Notes under the pieces: generated by a model
The model's database searches: none
What the model saw: only the letters and a program-made list of their open reading frames with translations
Told to the model about the DNA's origin: nothing
Program-made: the position numbers and the translations under genes
Shown here: piece by piece, positions 32,332 to 40,571 of the stretch
How the letters are laid out: every line of letters starts with the position of its first letter
Numbering within the stretch: the stretch's first letter is position 1
Assembly (NCBI RefSeq): GCF_014643255.1
Contig: NZ_BMJI01000006.1
Location: 62,001-126,000 of the forward strand
Source of the DNA: Tersicoccus solisilvae
GTDB lineage: Bacteria > Actinomycetota > Actinomycetes > Actinomycetales > Micrococcaceae
Direction of reading: 5' to 3'
Length of the DNA: 64,000 nt

Positions 32332-33644
32332 TTGGCCGCCTTCATGGCGTCCGCGAACTGCTGCGGCGTCGCCTGGCCCAGGAAGAGCTTGCTGAGGTTC
32401 GTCAGCAGCGTCTGCGACTGGGACGAGGTCAGCGCCTGGTCCCAGGACAGCTCGAAGCTCGGCGCGTCCTTGACCATGCCGTAGGCGAAGGTGAGGAAGT
32501 CCTTCTGGTCGGACTCCGCCAGCTTGGACTCGGCGTCGTTGGTGACGGGCACGTTGCCCCCGTCGATCAGGGACGTGACGTAGGTGTCGTTGAAGAGCGC
32601 CTCGTTCAGGTAGGTCGTGGCGGTCTTCTTCTGCTCGTCCGTCGCGGAGGCCGAGATGGACCAGAAGTTCGCCGGGTTGCCGACGATGTTCTCCGGGTCG
32701 CCCTTGCCGCCGGCCACGGACGGGAAGTCGGCGTAGCCGAGCTTGCCGTTCTTGACGAAGTCCGGGTTGTCGGTGAGGAAGCTGCCATACACCCAGGCGC
32801 CCTGCAGGAGCATGCCGGCCTGGTTCTGGTGGATGAGCGCGACGTCGGCGCCGGAGTCGGCGGTGACCGAGCCGTACCGGTCCCCGAACGCGCCCGCCTT
32901 GACCAGCTGGGAGATCATGTCCAGCGCCTTGAGCATGTCCGGATCGGACCACGCGGAGGCGTCGCCCTTCTTGATCCGCGCGAACAGCTCGGGGCCGCCC
33001 ACCCGGTCGGCCAGGTACTCGATCCACATCAGCTCGGGCCACACGCTCTGCCCGGCCAGGGCGATCGGGGTCTTCACGCCGGCGGCCTTGAGCTTCTCGA
33101 CCGCGGAGAGCAGCTCGTCGAAGGTACGGGGCGCCTCGTTCAGGCCGGCCTTGCTCAGCACGTCCTTGTTGGTGAAGAGGACGACGGGCTGGGCGTTGTT
33201 GTTCGGGACGGCGTAGACCTTGCCGTCGACCTTGCCGGATTCGAGCACGGAGGGCAGCAACCGGCCCTGCAGGTCCTTCGTGGACTCGGTGAGGTCGACG
33301 ACCTTCTTGTTCTGGACGTACTCCTTCAGCGTGCCGCCGCTCCAGTTGTAGATCAGGGTGGGCGCGTTGCCGGAGCCGACGGCGGTGCGGATCTTCTCCT
33401 TGTAGGCGTCGTTGGCGAAGAACTCGGACGCGGCCTTGGCGTCCCCGTGCGCGCCGTTCCACTCGGTGAACGAGTCGCGGAACGCCTGCTCCGCGCCCCC
33501 GGTCAGTGCCCAGGCGGAGAACCCCGACCCGGCCGCGCCGCCGCCCTCGGCGCCCCCGCCCGGCTTCGCCCCGCCGCCGCACGCGGTGAGGGTCAGGGCC
33601 GAGACGACGGTGACCGCCACCATGCCCGCTCGAAGTCCTCGCAT
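32328..33644 (-). CDS. Carbohydrate ABC transporter substrate-binding lipoprotein
   Basis: 438 aa from ATG 33644, chosen because GAGG lies 6-7 nt upstream; ATG 33656 is an alternative. A signal peptide ends in the lipobox LTAC, so Cys22 would be lipidated and anchor the protein outside the membrane. The mature part begins with a Gly/Ala-rich linker and has the CUT1 features FTEWNGAHGD, VYAVPNNNAQPVVLFTNKDV and AGMLLQGAWVYGSF. First gene of the importer-glycosidase cluster, behind a LacI-type operator. The exact sugar is unknown; xylo-oligosaccharide is a reasonable guess from neighbours. Confidence 0.92.
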   Translation of the reverse strand: MRGLRAGMVAVTVVSALTLTACGGGAKPGGGAEGGGAAGSGFSAWALTGGAEQAFRDSFTEWNGAHGDAKAASEFFANDAYKEKIRTAVGSGNAPTLIYNWSGGTLKEYVQNKKVVDLTESTKDLQGRLLPSVLESGKVDGKVYAVPNNNAQPVVLFTNKDVLSKAGLNEAPRTFDELLSAVEKLKAAGVKTPIALAGQSVWPELMWIEYLADRVGGPELFARIKKGDASAWSDPDMLKALDMISQLVKAGAFGDRYGSVTADSGADVALIHQNQAGMLLQGAWVYGSFLTDNPDFVKNGKLGYADFPSVAGGKGDPENIVGNPANFWSISASATDEQKKTATTYLNEALFNDTYVTSLIDGGNVPVTNDAESKLAESDQKDFLTFAYGMVKDAPSFELSWDQALTSSQSQTLLTNLSKLFLGQATPQQFADAMKAAK

Positions 33645-33660
33645 CGCCAACCTCATTCCT

Positions 33661-33674
33661 GCGCAACGTTGCGC
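33661..33674. promoter_or_regulatory. LacI-type operator upstream of the binding-protein gene
   Basis: GCGCAACGTTGCGC is a perfect 14-nt palindrome with the CG centre typical of LacI-family sites. It lies between the predicted start site (about 33688) and the binding-protein start codon. Confidence 0.65.
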
Positions 33675-33694
33675 TGTTGTTTCCGTCACAGCAC

Positions 33695-33724
33695 ACGCTA
33701 GGGCAGCGCAGTTGCCCGCCACAA
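33695..33724 (-). promoter_or_regulatory. Candidate promoter of the sugar importer cluster
   Basis: On the minus strand TTGTGG (33724-33719), an 18-nt spacer and TAGCGT (33700-33695). The operator at 33661-33674 would then lie about 14-27 nt downstream of the start site. Confidence 0.45.
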
Positions 33725-33783
33725 GGCCTCGAGTCGACTTTTTTTGACCGAACAACAAATGATCGTGACCACGGCCTAATGGA

Positions 33784-33795
33784 CGAAACGTTTCG
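33784..33795. promoter_or_regulatory. Second LacI-type operator, upstream of lacI
   Basis: CGAAACGTTTCG, a perfect 12-nt palindrome centred on CG, lies 21 nt before the ATG at 33816 and fits autoregulation by the LacI-family protein. Confidence 0.65.
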
Positions 33796-33815
33796 CAATG
33801 CCCTACCGTGAGCGC

Positions 33816-34832
33816 ATGGAGCGGGTGAGCCTCGGTGAGGTGGCGCGGGAAGCGGGTGTCTCGAAGGGCACCGCCTCGAAGGTGTTCAACGGGCGCCACG
33901 GCATCTCCGCCGACACCGCCGACCGCGTCCGCGCCGTCGCCGGCCGGCTCGGGTACGTAGCCGCCGAGCGCGTCCGGCCCGACGGTCCGCCCACCGTGTG
34001 GGTCGCCTTCGACACGCTCGCCAACCACTACGCCGCCACCGTGCTCGACGGACTGCTGGCGGAGGTGCACGCGCTGGGCGCCGTCGCCGTCATCGCCCGC
34101 TGGGGGGACGCCCGGGGCCCCGCTCCCCGGCCGGCCACCCCGGCGTGGATGGAGTACGGCCACGCCCACGGGGCGGACGCCTTCCTGCTGATCACGACGC
34201 CCGCCGACGACGCGCAGGCCCGCACCGCCGACCGGCTCGACACGCCGCTGGTGGTGATGGACCCCTCGACGTCGACGCCGGCGGGGGTGCGCTCGGTCGG
34301 GGCGACCAACTGGCGCGGCGGGATGCAGGCCACCGAGCACCTGCTCGGGCTCGGCCATCGCCGGATCGCGTTCGTCGGTGCCCCGTTCGCCTCCACCCCG
34401 GGCGAGGAGCGGCGCGCCGGCTACGCCGCGGCCCTCGCGGCCGCCGGGCTCCCGGTCGACCCGCGCCTGACGGTGCCGGGGTCCTTCCGGTTCGAGGACG
34501 GGCTCGCCGTGACCGGCCTGCTGCGCGGGCCGGAGCCGCCCACCGCCGTCTTCGGCGCGTCCGACGCCGTCGCCCTGGGCGTGCTCGAGGCCGCACGCCG
34601 GGAGGGGCTGCGCGTGCCGGCGGATCTGTCGGTGATCGGTTTCGACGACTCCTACGCCGCCTCCAGCGCCTCTCCCCCGCTGACGACCATCAACCAGCCG
34701 CTCGCCGAGATGGGCCACGTCGCGGTGCGCGCGGCGCTCGCCGGCGTCCGGGGGGAGGTCGCCACCTCCGCCCCCGTGCAGCTGGGCACCCGGCTCGTCG
34801 TCCGCGCGTCCACCGCGCCCCCGCCGGCCTGA
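33816..34832 (+). CDS. LacI-family transcriptional regulator
   Basis: 338 aa from ATG 33816 (MERVSLGEVAREAGVS); ATG 33798, 2 nt after a palindrome, is an alternative. The helix-turn-helix is VSLGEVAREAGVSKGTASKVFNG, and the hinge helix follows at VRAVAGRLGYVAA. The periplasmic-binding-protein-like effector domain shows HLLGLGHRRIAFVG, AVFGASDAVALGVLEAA and VPADLSVIGFDDSYAAS. It is divergent from the sugar importer cluster and palindromes lie before both genes, so it is their likely repressor, probably responding to a sugar released or imported by the cluster. Confidence 0.92.
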   Translation: MERVSLGEVAREAGVSKGTASKVFNGRHGISADTADRVRAVAGRLGYVAAERVRPDGPPTVWVAFDTLANHYAATVLDGLLAEVHALGAVAVIARWGDARGPAPRPATPAWMEYGHAHGADAFLLITTPADDAQARTADRLDTPLVVMDPSTSTPAGVRSVGATNWRGGMQATEHLLGLGHRRIAFVGAPFASTPGEERRAGYAAALAAAGLPVDPRLTVPGSFRFEDGLAVTGLLRGPEPPTAVFGASDAVALGVLEAARREGLRVPADLSVIGFDDSYAASSASPPLTTINQPLAEMGHVAVRAALAGVRGEVATSAPVQLGTRLVVRASTAPPPA

Positions 34833-34896
34833 CGCGCACGCTCGTCGCGGATCCGGTTCCCATCGCGGCAACGGCAGCCGCGGCAGGAACGGCCGA

Positions 34897-34902
34897 TAGG
34901 CT
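34897..34902 (+). promoter_or_regulatory. Candidate -10 of the DUF3516 helicase gene
   Basis: TAGGCT, the same hexamer as at coaE, pyk, terC and pdtaR, ends 9 nt before the ATG, so the mRNA would have a leader of at most about 3 nt. No ribosome binding site is visible. Confidence 0.42.
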
Positions 34903-34911
34903 GGCACGACC

Positions 34912-37521
34912 ATGCTGCTGACCGAGTACGCCGCCGCCCACGGGGTCTCCCCCGCCCCACTCCGACCGATCGATCAGCGGACCGCCGAACCCGACGCCGC
35001 CGGCGTCCCCACGCCCGAGCAGGTGTACGACGCCTTCACCGGCTGGTGCAGCGGCCGCGGCATCGAGCTCTACCCCGCGCAGGACGAGGCCGTCCTCGAA
35101 CTCGTCTCCGGGTCCCACGTCATCCTGGCGACCCCCACCGGCAGCGGGAAGTCCCTGGTCGCCGTCGCCGCGCACTTCGACGCGCTGATGCGGGGCCGGC
35201 GCAGCTACTACACCGCCCCGATCAAGGCGCTCGTCTCGGAGAAGTTCTTCGATCTGTGCGCCGTGTTCGGGCCCCGCAACGTCGGTATGGTCACCGGCGA
35301 CTCGGCGGTCAACCCGGACGCCCCGATCGTGTGCTGTACCGCGGAGATCCTCGCCAACCTCGTGCTGCGCGCGGGCCGGCACGCGGACGTCGAGACCGTC
35401 ATCATGGACGAGTTCCACTTCTACGCCGACCCGCAGCGTGGCTGGGCGTGGCAGGTGCCGCTGCTCGAGGCGCCGCAGAGCCGGTTCCTGCTGATGTCCG
35501 CGACACTCGGCGACGTCACCCGGTTCGCCGACGGGCTGACGGAGTTGAACGGCAAGCCGACGGCGGTGATCGCGAACGCGGAGCGGCCGGTCCCCCTCTC
35601 CTTCGAGTACGCCATGACGCCGGTGCACGAGACCGTCGAGGAGCTGCTCACCACCCACCGGGCGCCCGTCTACATCGTGCACTTCAGCCAGGCCGACGCC
35701 GTCGAGCGCGCCCAGGCGCTGATCAGCCTCAACCCGGCCGGGCGCGAGGCCCGGGACGCCATCGCCGAGGCGATCGCCGGCTTCCGGTTCGCCGCCGGCT
35801 TCGGCCGCACGCTCTCCCGCCTGCTGCGCCACGGCGTCGGCGTCCACCACGCCGGGATGCTGCCCAAGTACCGCCGCCTGGTCGAACAGCTCGCCCAGGC
35901 CGGGCTGCTGACGGTGATCTGCGGCACCGACACCCTCGGCGTCGGCATCAACGTGCCCATCCGCACGGTGCTGATCACCGCGCTGAGCAAGTACGACGGC
36001 ACCCGCACCCGGGTGCTGACCGCCCGCGAGTTCCACCAGATCGCCGGGCGCGCCGGCCGCGCCGGGTACGACACCGCCGGCACCGTCATCGTCCAGGCCC
36101 CCGAGCACGTGATCGAGAACGAGAAGGCGCTGCAGAAGGCGCGGGACAAGTTCGGCGACGACGCGAAGAAGCTGCGGCAGGTGACGAAGAAGAAGCCGCC
36201 GACGGGTTTCGTCTCGTGGGGCGAGCCGACGTTCCGCCGGCTGGTGGAGGCGCCGCCGGAGCCTTTGGTCTCCAGCTTCACCGTCTCGCACGCCATGGCC
36301 CTGAACCTGCTCGAACGGGACGAGGACCAGGTCACCGCGATGCGCCGACTGATCGAGGAAAGCCACGAGCCCCGGCAGCGCCAGCTCGTGCTGCTCCGAC
36401 GTGCCCTCGGCATCCTGCGCGAACTGCTGGCCGGCGGCGTCGTCGAACGCATCCCCGACCCGGCGCCCGGCGGCCCGGTGCTGGCCCTGCAGGTCGACCT
36501 GCAGCCGGACTTCGCCCTCAACCAGCCGCTCTCCGGCTTCGCGCTGGCCGCCCTGTCGATCCTCGATCCGGAGGAACCGGGGTACGCGCTCGACGCCGTG
36601 TCCGTGATCGAGGCGACGCTGGAGCCGCCGCGGCAGGTGATCGCCGCCCAGGCGAACCGGGCCCGCACCGAGGCCGTCGCCGCGATGAAGGCCGACGGCG
36701 TGGACTACGAGGCGCGGATGGCCCGGCTGGAGACCATCGCCCACCCGCAGCCGCTCGCCGAACTGCTGGAGGACGCGTTCGAGACGTACCGCCGCGGGGC
36801 GCCGTGGCTCAACGACTTCGCCCTCACCCCCAAGTCCGTGGTGCGGGACATGTACGAGCGGGCGATGGGCTTCACCGAGTTCGTCGCGTTCTACGGGCTG
36901 GCCCGCAGCGAGGGGGTGCTGCTGCGCTACCTGGCCGACGCCTTCCGGGCGCTCCGGCAGACGATCCCGGCGGACGCGCGGCGCGAGGACCTCGGTGACC
37001 TCGTGGCGTGGCTCGGCGAGCTCGTCCGGCAGGTCGACTCGTCCCTGCTCGACGAGTGGGAACAGCTGCTGGACCCCGACCACGTGGAGGACGCCGTGCG
37101 GGAGCACGAGCGCACCGGGGTCGAGGCCGCCCAGCCCACCGCGCCGGTCACCGCGAACGCCCGCGCGTTCCGCGTGATGGTCCGCAATGCCCTCTTCCGG
37201 CGCGTCGAGCTGTTCGCCGCCGAGCGCGAGGAGGAGCTGGGCGAGCTGGACGGCGACGCCGGCTGGGACGCGGACCGGTGGGGCACCGTCATGGACGACT
37301 ACTTCGACGAGCACGAGGAGCTCGGGACCGGGCCGCGGGCGCGGGGCCCTCAGCTGCTGCTCATCGAGCAGGCACCCGGCCGGTGGCGGGTCCGGCAGAT
37401 CTTCGACGACCCGGCCGGCGACCACGACTGGGGCATCAGCGCCGACGTGGACCTGGCCGCCTCCGACGAGGCCGGAGCCGCCGTCGTCACGGTCACGGAC
37501 GCGGGCCGACTCGGCGGCTGA
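34912..37521 (+). CDS. Ski2-like DEAD/DEAH helicase with DUF3516-type C-terminus
   Basis: 869 aa. Superfamily 2 helicase core: Q-motif-like YPAQDEAVLEL, motif I ATPTGSGKSLV, motif Ia YTAPIKALVSEKF, motif II IMDEFHFY, motif III LLMSATLGD, motif V GTDTLGVGINVP and motif VI QIAGRAGRAGYDT. The C-terminal half (from about residue 440: KKPPTGFVSWGEPTFRRLVE onward) is a long helical region that I recognise as the DUF3516 type found in actinobacterial helicases; it ends in a small NTF2-like stretch (QLLLIEQAPGRWRVRQIFDDP). It acts on RNA or DNA as an ATP-driven translocase; the substrate is unknown. It stands alone between lacI and a convergent terC. Confidence 0.85.
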   Translation: MLLTEYAAAHGVSPAPLRPIDQRTAEPDAAGVPTPEQVYDAFTGWCSGRGIELYPAQDEAVLELVSGSHVILATPTGSGKSLVAVAAHFDALMRGRRSYYTAPIKALVSEKFFDLCAVFGPRNVGMVTGDSAVNPDAPIVCCTAEILANLVLRAGRHADVETVIMDEFHFYADPQRGWAWQVPLLEAPQSRFLLMSATLGDVTRFADGLTELNGKPTAVIANAERPVPLSFEYAMTPVHETVEELLTTHRAPVYIVHFSQADAVERAQALISLNPAGREARDAIAEAIAGFRFAAGFGRTLSRLLRHGVGVHHAGMLPKYRRLVEQLAQAGLLTVICGTDTLGVGINVPIRTVLITALSKYDGTRTRVLTAREFHQIAGRAGRAGYDTAGTVIVQAPEHVIENEKALQKARDKFGDDAKKLRQVTKKKPPTGFVSWGEPTFRRLVEAPPEPLVSSFTVSHAMALNLLERDEDQVTAMRRLIEESHEPRQRQLVLLRRALGILRELLAGGVVERIPDPAPGGPVLALQVDLQPDFALNQPLSGFALAALSILDPEEPGYALDAVSVIEATLEPPRQVIAAQANRARTEAVAAMKADGVDYEARMARLETIAHPQPLAELLEDAFETYRRGAPWLNDFALTPKSVVRDMYERAMGFTEFVAFYGLARSEGVLLRYLADAFRALRQTIPADARREDLGDLVAWLGELVRQVDSSLLDEWEQLLDPDHVEDAVREHERTGVEAAQPTAPVTANARAFRVMVRNALFRRVELFAAEREEELGELDGDAGWDADRWGTVMDDYFDEHEELGTGPRARGPQLLLIEQAPGRWRVRQIFDDPAGDHDWGISADVDLAASDEAGAAVVTVTDAGRLGG

Positions 37522-37533
37522 CCCCTTCCCTTC

Positions 37534-37606
37534 CGCCAGCTCGCCACTAGATGTTCCAAACGGGCTGATTCCTGCACCGGATCGAACATCTATTGACGAG
37601 CTGGCG
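37534..37606. repeat. Long imperfect inverted repeat
   Basis: The 23-nt arms 37534-37556 and 37584-37606 are complementary at 21 of 23 positions, around a 27-nt loop. The element is clearly less G+C-rich than its surroundings and lies between convergent genes. It may be a bidirectional terminator or the remnant of a small mobile repeat. The rest of the 161-nt gap (37522-37682) holds nothing else I can name. Confidence 0.6.
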
Positions 37607-37682
37607 TCTCGGTACCCGACACGACGACGGCGGAGCACCCCGGATCGGGGGCCTGCGCCGTCGACGGTCGTCGCGGGGAGTG

Positions 37683-38948
37683 TCAGCCCTCGCGGGGCTT
37701 GGTCACCGCGTCGGCCTCCGACGCGGGCACGGCCTCGGGAGCCGGGGCGGCGCCGGTGCGCTGGAACTCGCGGTGCTTGCCGCGAGCCCGGTCGAGCAGG
37801 TCGTGGAAGTGCTCCTCGGACGTGACCAGCTCGTCCCGGTACCGCGGCGAGATGGACGCCATCTTCTCCCGCAGCCGCGCCCCCTTCGCCGCCAGCTTCT
37901 CGCGCTCGGCGGCCGGGGTGTCCTGCGGCAGTTCGACGTACTGCTGCGCGACCGTCTGGACGCCGCCGATGATGCGCAGGGCGCGGCCCTTCGGGCTGTA
38001 GAGCGACGCGAGAACGGTGAGGACCAGGACGCCCATGATCACCGCGAGGGAGAATCCGGTGCTCACCTCGACGACCTTGACGTGCTCGCCGTCGTTGATG
38101 AAAGGCAGGTTGTTCTCGTGCAGGGCGTGCAGCACGAGCTTGACCCCGATGAAGCCGAGGATAATCGCCAGACCCCACGAGAGGTAGATCAGGCGGTCCA
38201 GCAGGCCGTCGATGAGGAAGTACAGCTGGCGCAGGCCGAGCAGCGAGAACGCCACCGCGGTGAACACCAGGTACGTCTGCTGGGTGAGGCCGAAGATCGC
38301 CGGGATCGAGTCCAGGGCGAAGAGGATGTCGGTGCCGCCGATGGCCACCATGACGAGCAGCATCGGCGTCATCATCCGCTTGCCGTTCTCCCACGTGAAC
38401 AGCTTGTCGCCGTCGTAGTAGTCCGTGGTGTGCATAAAGCGCTTGGCCAGACGGGTGACAAGGTTGTCCGCCTCGTCCTGGTGCCCTCCGGACACCTCGC
38501 CCTTGATCAGCGACCCGGCCGTGACGAGCAGGATCAGGCCGAACAGGTAGAAGATCCAGGCGAACTGGTTGATCAGGCCGGCACCGACGAAGATCAGCGC
38601 CGTCCGGGCGATCAGGGCGAACGTGATGCCGAACAGCAGCACCTTCTGCTGGTCCTCGCGGGGCACCTTGAACGACGCCATGATGATGAGGAAGACGAAC
38701 AGGTTGTCGACCGAGAGCGCCTTCTCGGTGATGTACCCGGCGTAGTACTCGCCGGCGTAGTTGCCGCCCCACTGGATCAGCACGTACAACCCGAAGATCA
38801 GGGCGATGCCCACGTAGATCGCGGACCAGACGGCCGATTCGCGCAGCGTGGGTTCGTGGGCCTTGCGGACGTGGAACACGTAGTCGAAGGCGAGCATGCC
38901 CAGGATGACGACGACGGTCACGATCCAGACGACGGGTGAGACTTCCAT
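37683..38948 (-). CDS. TerC-family integral membrane protein (metal exporter)
   Basis: 421 aa from ATG 38948 after GAGGGAG. About nine hydrophobic helices fill residues 5-325. The two conserved acidic motifs of the family are present: SVDNLFVFLIIMASFKVP and ALDSIPAIFGLTQ, together with GLRQLYFLIDGLLDRLIYLSWGL. TerC proteins such as B. subtilis YceF/YkoY export Mn2+ or metallate secreted proteins. The last 95 residues form a charged cytoplasmic extension. A yybP-ykoY riboswitch lies in the 5' leader, which points to Mn2+ as the regulating ion. A paralog is encoded 1.6 kb away. Confidence 0.93.
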   Translation of the reverse strand: MEVSPVVWIVTVVVILGMLAFDYVFHVRKAHEPTLRESAVWSAIYVGIALIFGLYVLIQWGGNYAGEYYAGYITEKALSVDNLFVFLIIMASFKVPREDQQKVLLFGITFALIARTALIFVGAGLINQFAWIFYLFGLILLVTAGSLIKGEVSGGHQDEADNLVTRLAKRFMHTTDYYDGDKLFTWENGKRMMTPMLLVMVAIGGTDILFALDSIPAIFGLTQQTYLVFTAVAFSLLGLRQLYFLIDGLLDRLIYLSWGLAIILGFIGVKLVLHALHENNLPFINDGEHVKVVEVSTGFSLAVIMGVLVLTVLASLYSPKGRALRIIGGVQTVAQQYVELPQDTPAAEREKLAAKGARLREKMASISPRYRDELVTSEEHFHDLLDRARGKHREFQRTGAAPAPEAVPASEADAVTKPREG

Positions 38949-38998
38949 GGCACTCCCTCTCGGGGACGGGGACAGGACGGTACGCCGAAACGGCGCCG

Positions 38999-39123
38999 CA
39001 AGTCTCTCCACCGCCCTCATCCGCCCGATCCGCGGATCGGTGGCTCGAGTGCTGGTCGCTGCGCCCGGCCGGTGACCCGGCGTGCTGACGTCCGCAGCGC
39101 GGAAGGATACTCCCCTACGTCGC
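38999..39123 (-). ncRNA. yybP-ykoY manganese riboswitch upstream of terC paralog 1
   Basis: On the minus strand the leader has the conserved 5' block GTAGGGGAGTATCC (starting near 39119) and the 3' block GGAGAGACTTGCG (ending near 38999), the two halves that form the Mn2+ pocket in the yybP-ykoY class. CGTA before the first block can pair with TGCG after the second (P1). A second hairpin, GCGCCG/CGGCGT, lies just downstream and could be the expression platform. Together with the downstream terC this is a secure assignment, although boundaries are approximate. Confidence 0.85.
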
Positions 39124-39128
39124 CATCG

Positions 39129-39134
39129 AGCCTA
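39129..39134 (-). promoter_or_regulatory. -10 of terC paralog 1
   Basis: TAGGCT on the minus strand, 6 nt before the predicted 5' end of the riboswitch at about 39122, so the aptamer would begin at the transcription start. Confidence 0.6.
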
Positions 39135-39161
39135 GCAGAACGGGAACCGCTCCCGGTCAGG

Positions 39162-40523
39162 TCAGGCCGCGCCCGGTCGCGGCGCGCCGGTCCGGGTCAA
39201 CCGGAGGACGGCCACGACGGCGACGCCGAGCAGCACGACCGCGGTGAGGTTCAGGCCGAGGTACCCCGCGCCGGCGAGCAGTGCGCCGGCGACCGCGCTG
39301 CCGACCGCCCCGAAGGCGCCCATCAGGGTGTCGGAGACGCCCTGGGCGAGCACCCGGGAGTCGGGATCGACGCTCTCGGCGAGCAGCGTCGACCCGGCGA
39401 CGGTGGACGCCGACCAGCCGAGTCCGAGCAGGAGCAGTCCGACGGTGACGACCGGCACCTGCGCCTGCCCGATCCCGGCGAGAACGACGGCGACGACGAG
39501 GACCGCCTGCCCGGCCAGCAGCGTGGCCGTCCGCCCCCACCGGTCGGTGCACCACCCCATCACCGGGGAGAAGGCGTACATGCCGAGGATGTGCAGGGAG
39601 ATGGTGAAGCCGATCAGGGCGAGCAGGTCCGGCTCGTGCAGGTGCGCGGCAGCGTCGGCCGGCTGGGCCGCGTTGAGGTGCTGCAGATGCAGGGGCGTCA
39701 TGGACATCACGGCGACCATGGCCCCGTGCGCCGCCAGCACGCCGAGCAACCCAGCCAGGGCACGGGGCTCCCGGCGGATCGCCGCCCAGCCGTGCCTGAG
39801 GGCGGCGGGACCGCGCGGCGCCGGCCCCCCGACGGCGGACCCCAGGGACGCCCGAGCGGTGAGCAGCGGGTCCGGGCGCAGGCCGACCAGCAGGATGATG
39901 GCGCCGACGGCCATGCCGGCCAGGGAGATGAGGAACGGACCGGCGATCTCGGGCAGCCCGAGGGCGTGCCCGAGCACCGCACCCGGCCGCACCAGGTTGG
40001 GCCCGGCGACGGCCCCGACGGTGATCGACCAGACGACGATCGAGAGGTCCCGGCCGCGCCGGGCGTCGGCAGCCAGATCGACGGCCGCGAACCGGGACTG
40101 CAGGTTGACGGCGGTCGCCAGGCCCACCAGCGCCGCCCCGAGCAGCAGCAGGGCGAACAGGCCGGTCACGACGGCGAGCACGATGACGGCGCTGCCGACC
40201 ATCGCGCCCACCAGCCCGCTGACCAGGGCGACGCGCCGGCCGCGCCGGACCGCGACGGCGGACAGGGGCACGGCGACGATCGCCGCGGCGAGGGTCAGCG
40301 CCGTCGTCGTCGCGCCCGCCCACGCCTCGGATCCGGACAGCCTGACCGCCAGGATGGAGCCCAGTGCGAGCGTGGACCCGTTGCCGAGCCCGCTGAACAC
40401 CTGGGCGATCGCGAGCACGGTGACGGTGCGCCGCTGCAGGACCCCCGACCCCTGGCCGGGCGCCGGTCCGTCGGCCGCGGTTCGCTCGACCGGCGGGTCA
40501 CCGGCCGGCGGTGTCGTGCTCAT
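39162..40523 (-). CDS. Major facilitator superfamily transporter, function unknown
   Basis: 453 aa with about 12 predicted helices after a 30-residue Pro/Gly-rich cytoplasmic head. MFS character is seen in SGLGNGSTLALGSILAVRLSGSEAW, the short loop VRRGRRVALVSG (motif A-like, between helices 2 and 3) and its second-half counterpart GWCTDRWGRTATLLAG. The central loop is about 40 residues. Sequence alone does not tell the substrate. It sits between two riboswitch-controlled terC genes but has its own -10 box, 6 nt before its start codon, and no riboswitch. Confidence 0.82.
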   Translation of the reverse strand: MSTTPPAGDPPVERTAADGPAPGQGSGVLQRRTVTVLAIAQVFSGLGNGSTLALGSILAVRLSGSEAWAGATTTALTLAAAIVAVPLSAVAVRRGRRVALVSGLVGAMVGSAVIVLAVVTGLFALLLLGAALVGLATAVNLQSRFAAVDLAADARRGRDLSIVVWSITVGAVAGPNLVRPGAVLGHALGLPEIAGPFLISLAGMAVGAIILLVGLRPDPLLTARASLGSAVGGPAPRGPAALRHGWAAIRREPRALAGLLGVLAAHGAMVAVMSMTPLHLQHLNAAQPADAAAHLHEPDLLALIGFTISLHILGMYAFSPVMGWCTDRWGRTATLLAGQAVLVVAVVLAGIGQAQVPVVTVGLLLLGLGWSASTVAGSTLLAESVDPDSRVLAQGVSDTLMGAFGAVGSAVAGALLAGAGYLGLNLTAVVLLGVAVVAVLRLTRTGAPRPGAA

Positions 40524-40529
40524 GTCGGC

Positions 40530-40535
40530 AGGGTA
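40530..40535 (-). promoter_or_regulatory. Candidate leaderless promoter of the MFS gene
   Basis: TACCCT on the minus strand ends 6 nt before the ATG at 40523, with no ribosome binding site between. Confidence 0.48.
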
Positions 40536-40571
40536 TCGCCCGACCGCTGCCGGGCGCGCACCGGCGCCGGG

